Source of the DNA: Protonemura montana
Lineage: Eukaryota; Arthropoda; Insecta; Plecoptera; Nemouridae
Assembly (NCBI GenBank): GCA_947568835.1
Contig: CANOQG010000001.1
Coordinates: forward strand, 372,001 to 436,000
DNA length: 64,000 bases
Reading direction: 5' to 3'
In this document: in pieces, positions 62,478 to 64,000 of the stretch
Layout: each line of letters starts with the position of its first letter
How positions within the stretch are numbered: position 1 is the first letter of the stretch
Position numbers and translations under genes: made by a program
Notes under the pieces: generated by a model
The model's database searches: none
Told to the model about the DNA's origin: nothing
Seen by the model: the letters and a program-made list of their open reading frames with translations, nothing else

Positions 62478-64000
62478 CTAAGCCTCGGTAAAAAGACACT
62501 CCAGACACTTTTCCCCGCTTGCCAGACTCTCCAGACAGTCTGCCTTAGAAGCAAGATGCTCCAGACATTCTGCCTCACTTGCTAGACGCTCTAAACACTC
62601 TGTCTTAGAAGCAAGACGCTCCAGACACCCTGTCTCGCTTGCCAGACGCTCCAAACACTCTGTCTTAGAAGCAAGACGCTCCAGACACCCTGTTTGGCAT
62701 GCCTGACGCTCCAGGCACTCTGCTTTGCTTGCCAGACGCTCCAGACACTCATCCATGCTAGCCAGACGCTCCAGACACGCTGCCTCGCTAAAAAGACGCT
62801 TCAGACACTCTGCCTCGCTAACAAGACGCTCTAGACACTCTGCTTTGCTAGCAAGACGTTTCAGACACTCTTCCTCGCTAGCTAGACGCCCCAGACACTC
62901 TGCCTTGGTAGTAAGATGCTCCAGACTATCTGCCACGCTAGCTAGACGCTCCAGACACTCTGCATTGGTAGTTAGATGCTCCAGACTATCTGCCACGCTA
63001 GCTAGACGCTCCAGACACTCTGCCTTGGTAGTTAGATGCTCCAGACTATCTGACACGCTAGCTAGACGCTCCAGACACTCTGCCTCGCTACCCAGACGCT
63101 CCAGAAACTCTGCATCGCTAGATTGGCGTCAGACACTTTGCCTTGCTAGACAGACGCTCCATACACTCTCGTTTTATTGCAAATCGCTTCAGACACTTTG
63201 CCTCGGTAATATCACGCTCAAGAAACTCTGCCTCGCTAGCAAGACGCTCCAGACACTCTGCCACGCTAGTCAGACGCTCCAGACACTCTGCCTCGCTAGC
63301 AAGACGCTCCAGAATTTCTGCTTAACTATCCAGACGCTCCAGACACTCTGCCATGCTAGCCAGACGCTGCAGACACTCTGATTCGCTACCCAGACGCTCC
63401 AGACACTCTGCTACGCTAGCTAGACGCTCCAGACACTCTGTCTTGCTACCCAGGCGCTCCAGACACTCTGCCTCGCTACCTAGACGCTCCAGACACTCTG
63501 TCTTGCTATCCAGACGCTCCAGACCCTCTGCTTTGCTAGCCAGGCGCTCCAGACACTCTGATTCGCTACCCAGACGCTCCAGACACTTTGCCTAGCTACT
63601 TAGACACACCAGACACTCTGCTTCGCTAGCTAGACGCTCCAGACACTCTGCCTTGCTACCCAGACCCTCCAGACACTCTGCCTTCCTAGCCGGGTTCTCC
63701 AGACACTCTGACATGCTAGCCAGAGATTTCAGACACTCTGCTACGCTAGCTAGACGCTCCAGACACTCTGCCACGCTAGCAAGACGCTCCAGACACTCTG
63801 CCTCGCTACCCAGACGCTCAAGAGACTCTGCCTCGCAAGCCAGGCGCTTTAGACACTCTGCCTCGCTAGCTAGACGCTCCAGACACTCTACCATGCTAGC
63901 CAGACGCTATAGACTATCCGCCACGCTAGCCATAGGCTCCAGACAATCTGCCACGCTAGCAAGACGCTCCAGACACTCAGCTACGCTCGCAGGACGCTCC
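62478..64000. repeat. HOR copy H22 (partial, right end cut)
   Basis: A class D head (240-bp deletion near 62707) with three dimers (62906-63085), followed by a class C tail. It is cut by the window end in mid-unit. Confidence 0.85.

Larger units (their letters stand above)
1..64000. repeat. 30-bp minisatellite array filling the window
   Basis: Every part of the window is built of about 30-bp units in one orientation; no inverted block was found. The consensus is cgctccagacactct then gcctcgctagccaga. Most units differ at a few recurrent sites: position 3 (c/t), 5-6 (cc, tc, ct), 17-20 (ccac, ccat, ctac, attc, tctt, catc), 26-27 (gcc, gct, gca, ccc) and 29-30 (ga, gg, gt, gc). A 60-bp alternation of gctagccagg and gctacccaga types is common. 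The consensus + strand has 13 C to 6 G, a strong strand skew. No single-copy sequence longer than about one unit is visible, so no stretch is left for an ordinary gene. Function is unknown; a structural or heterochromatic satellite is the most economical reading. Confidence 0.97.

Noticed and set aside
1..64000. CRISPR array (regular 30-bp repeats)
   Set aside because: The units abut directly with no spacers, and no cas genes or leader are present. It is a tandem repeat.
1..64000. Telomeric repeats, transposon ends, tRNA or rRNA genes
   Set aside because: I looked for TTAGGG-type tracts, terminal inverted repeats with target duplications, and cloverleaf or rRNA motifs. None was seen; every segment reduces to the 30-bp unit.

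Overview
The whole 64-kb window is one uninterrupted head-to-tail array of a roughly 30-bp minisatellite, about 2,130 units. It has no unique sequence at either end, so the array runs past both edges. The consensus unit on the + strand reads cgctccagacactct followed by gcctcgctagccaga (a near-consensus unit is 3669-3698). I see no gene, RNA gene, transposon, CRISPR array or promoter that I can defend. An array of this size and nesting suggests a eukaryotic chromosome, such as a heterochromatic, subtelomeric or centromere-flanking minisatellite. Common unit variants look like CpG transitions (TCG/TTG, ACG/ATG), which would fit a genome with CpG methylation. The taxon cannot be named from the sequence.

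Over the 30-bp period lies a higher-order repeat (HOR). A diagnostic 'anchor' unit containing cactaagcctcggtaaaaag occurs 22 times, and I use it to cut the window into H0-H22. Spacings range from 1,288 to 4,871 bp. They are explained exactly as multiples of 30 bp corrected by four rare length variants: a 28-bp unit, a 32-bp unit, a 15-bp half-unit deletion and a 1-bp deletion. One off-register junction near 44,649 adds a further -2 bp.

Layout: 1-4971 holds two mosaic copies (H0, H1). 4972-15711 holds three nearly identical HORs of 3570, 3570 and 3600 bp (H2-H4). 15712-21319 holds a copy with a 660-bp insertion (H5) and a truncated copy (H6). 21320-35050 holds two tandem copies of a ~6.87-kb super-repeat (H7-H9, H10-H12). 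35051-44346 holds a rearranged third copy with fusions (H13-H16). 44347-47108 is a mosaic (H17). 47109-56276 is a second copy of the H4-H6 region displaced by about 35 kb (H18, H19, start of H20). 56277-64000 holds further mosaics (H20-H22).

The consensus unit is stop-free in four of six frames, so long ORFs appear on both strands. They are by-products of the repeat: conserved stops and frame-shifting units break every frame within each HOR, and the anchor unit stops both main frames. The interest of the window lies in its evolution: several nested scales of duplication, unequal exchange and deletion, with diagnostic markers that let the history be partly read.
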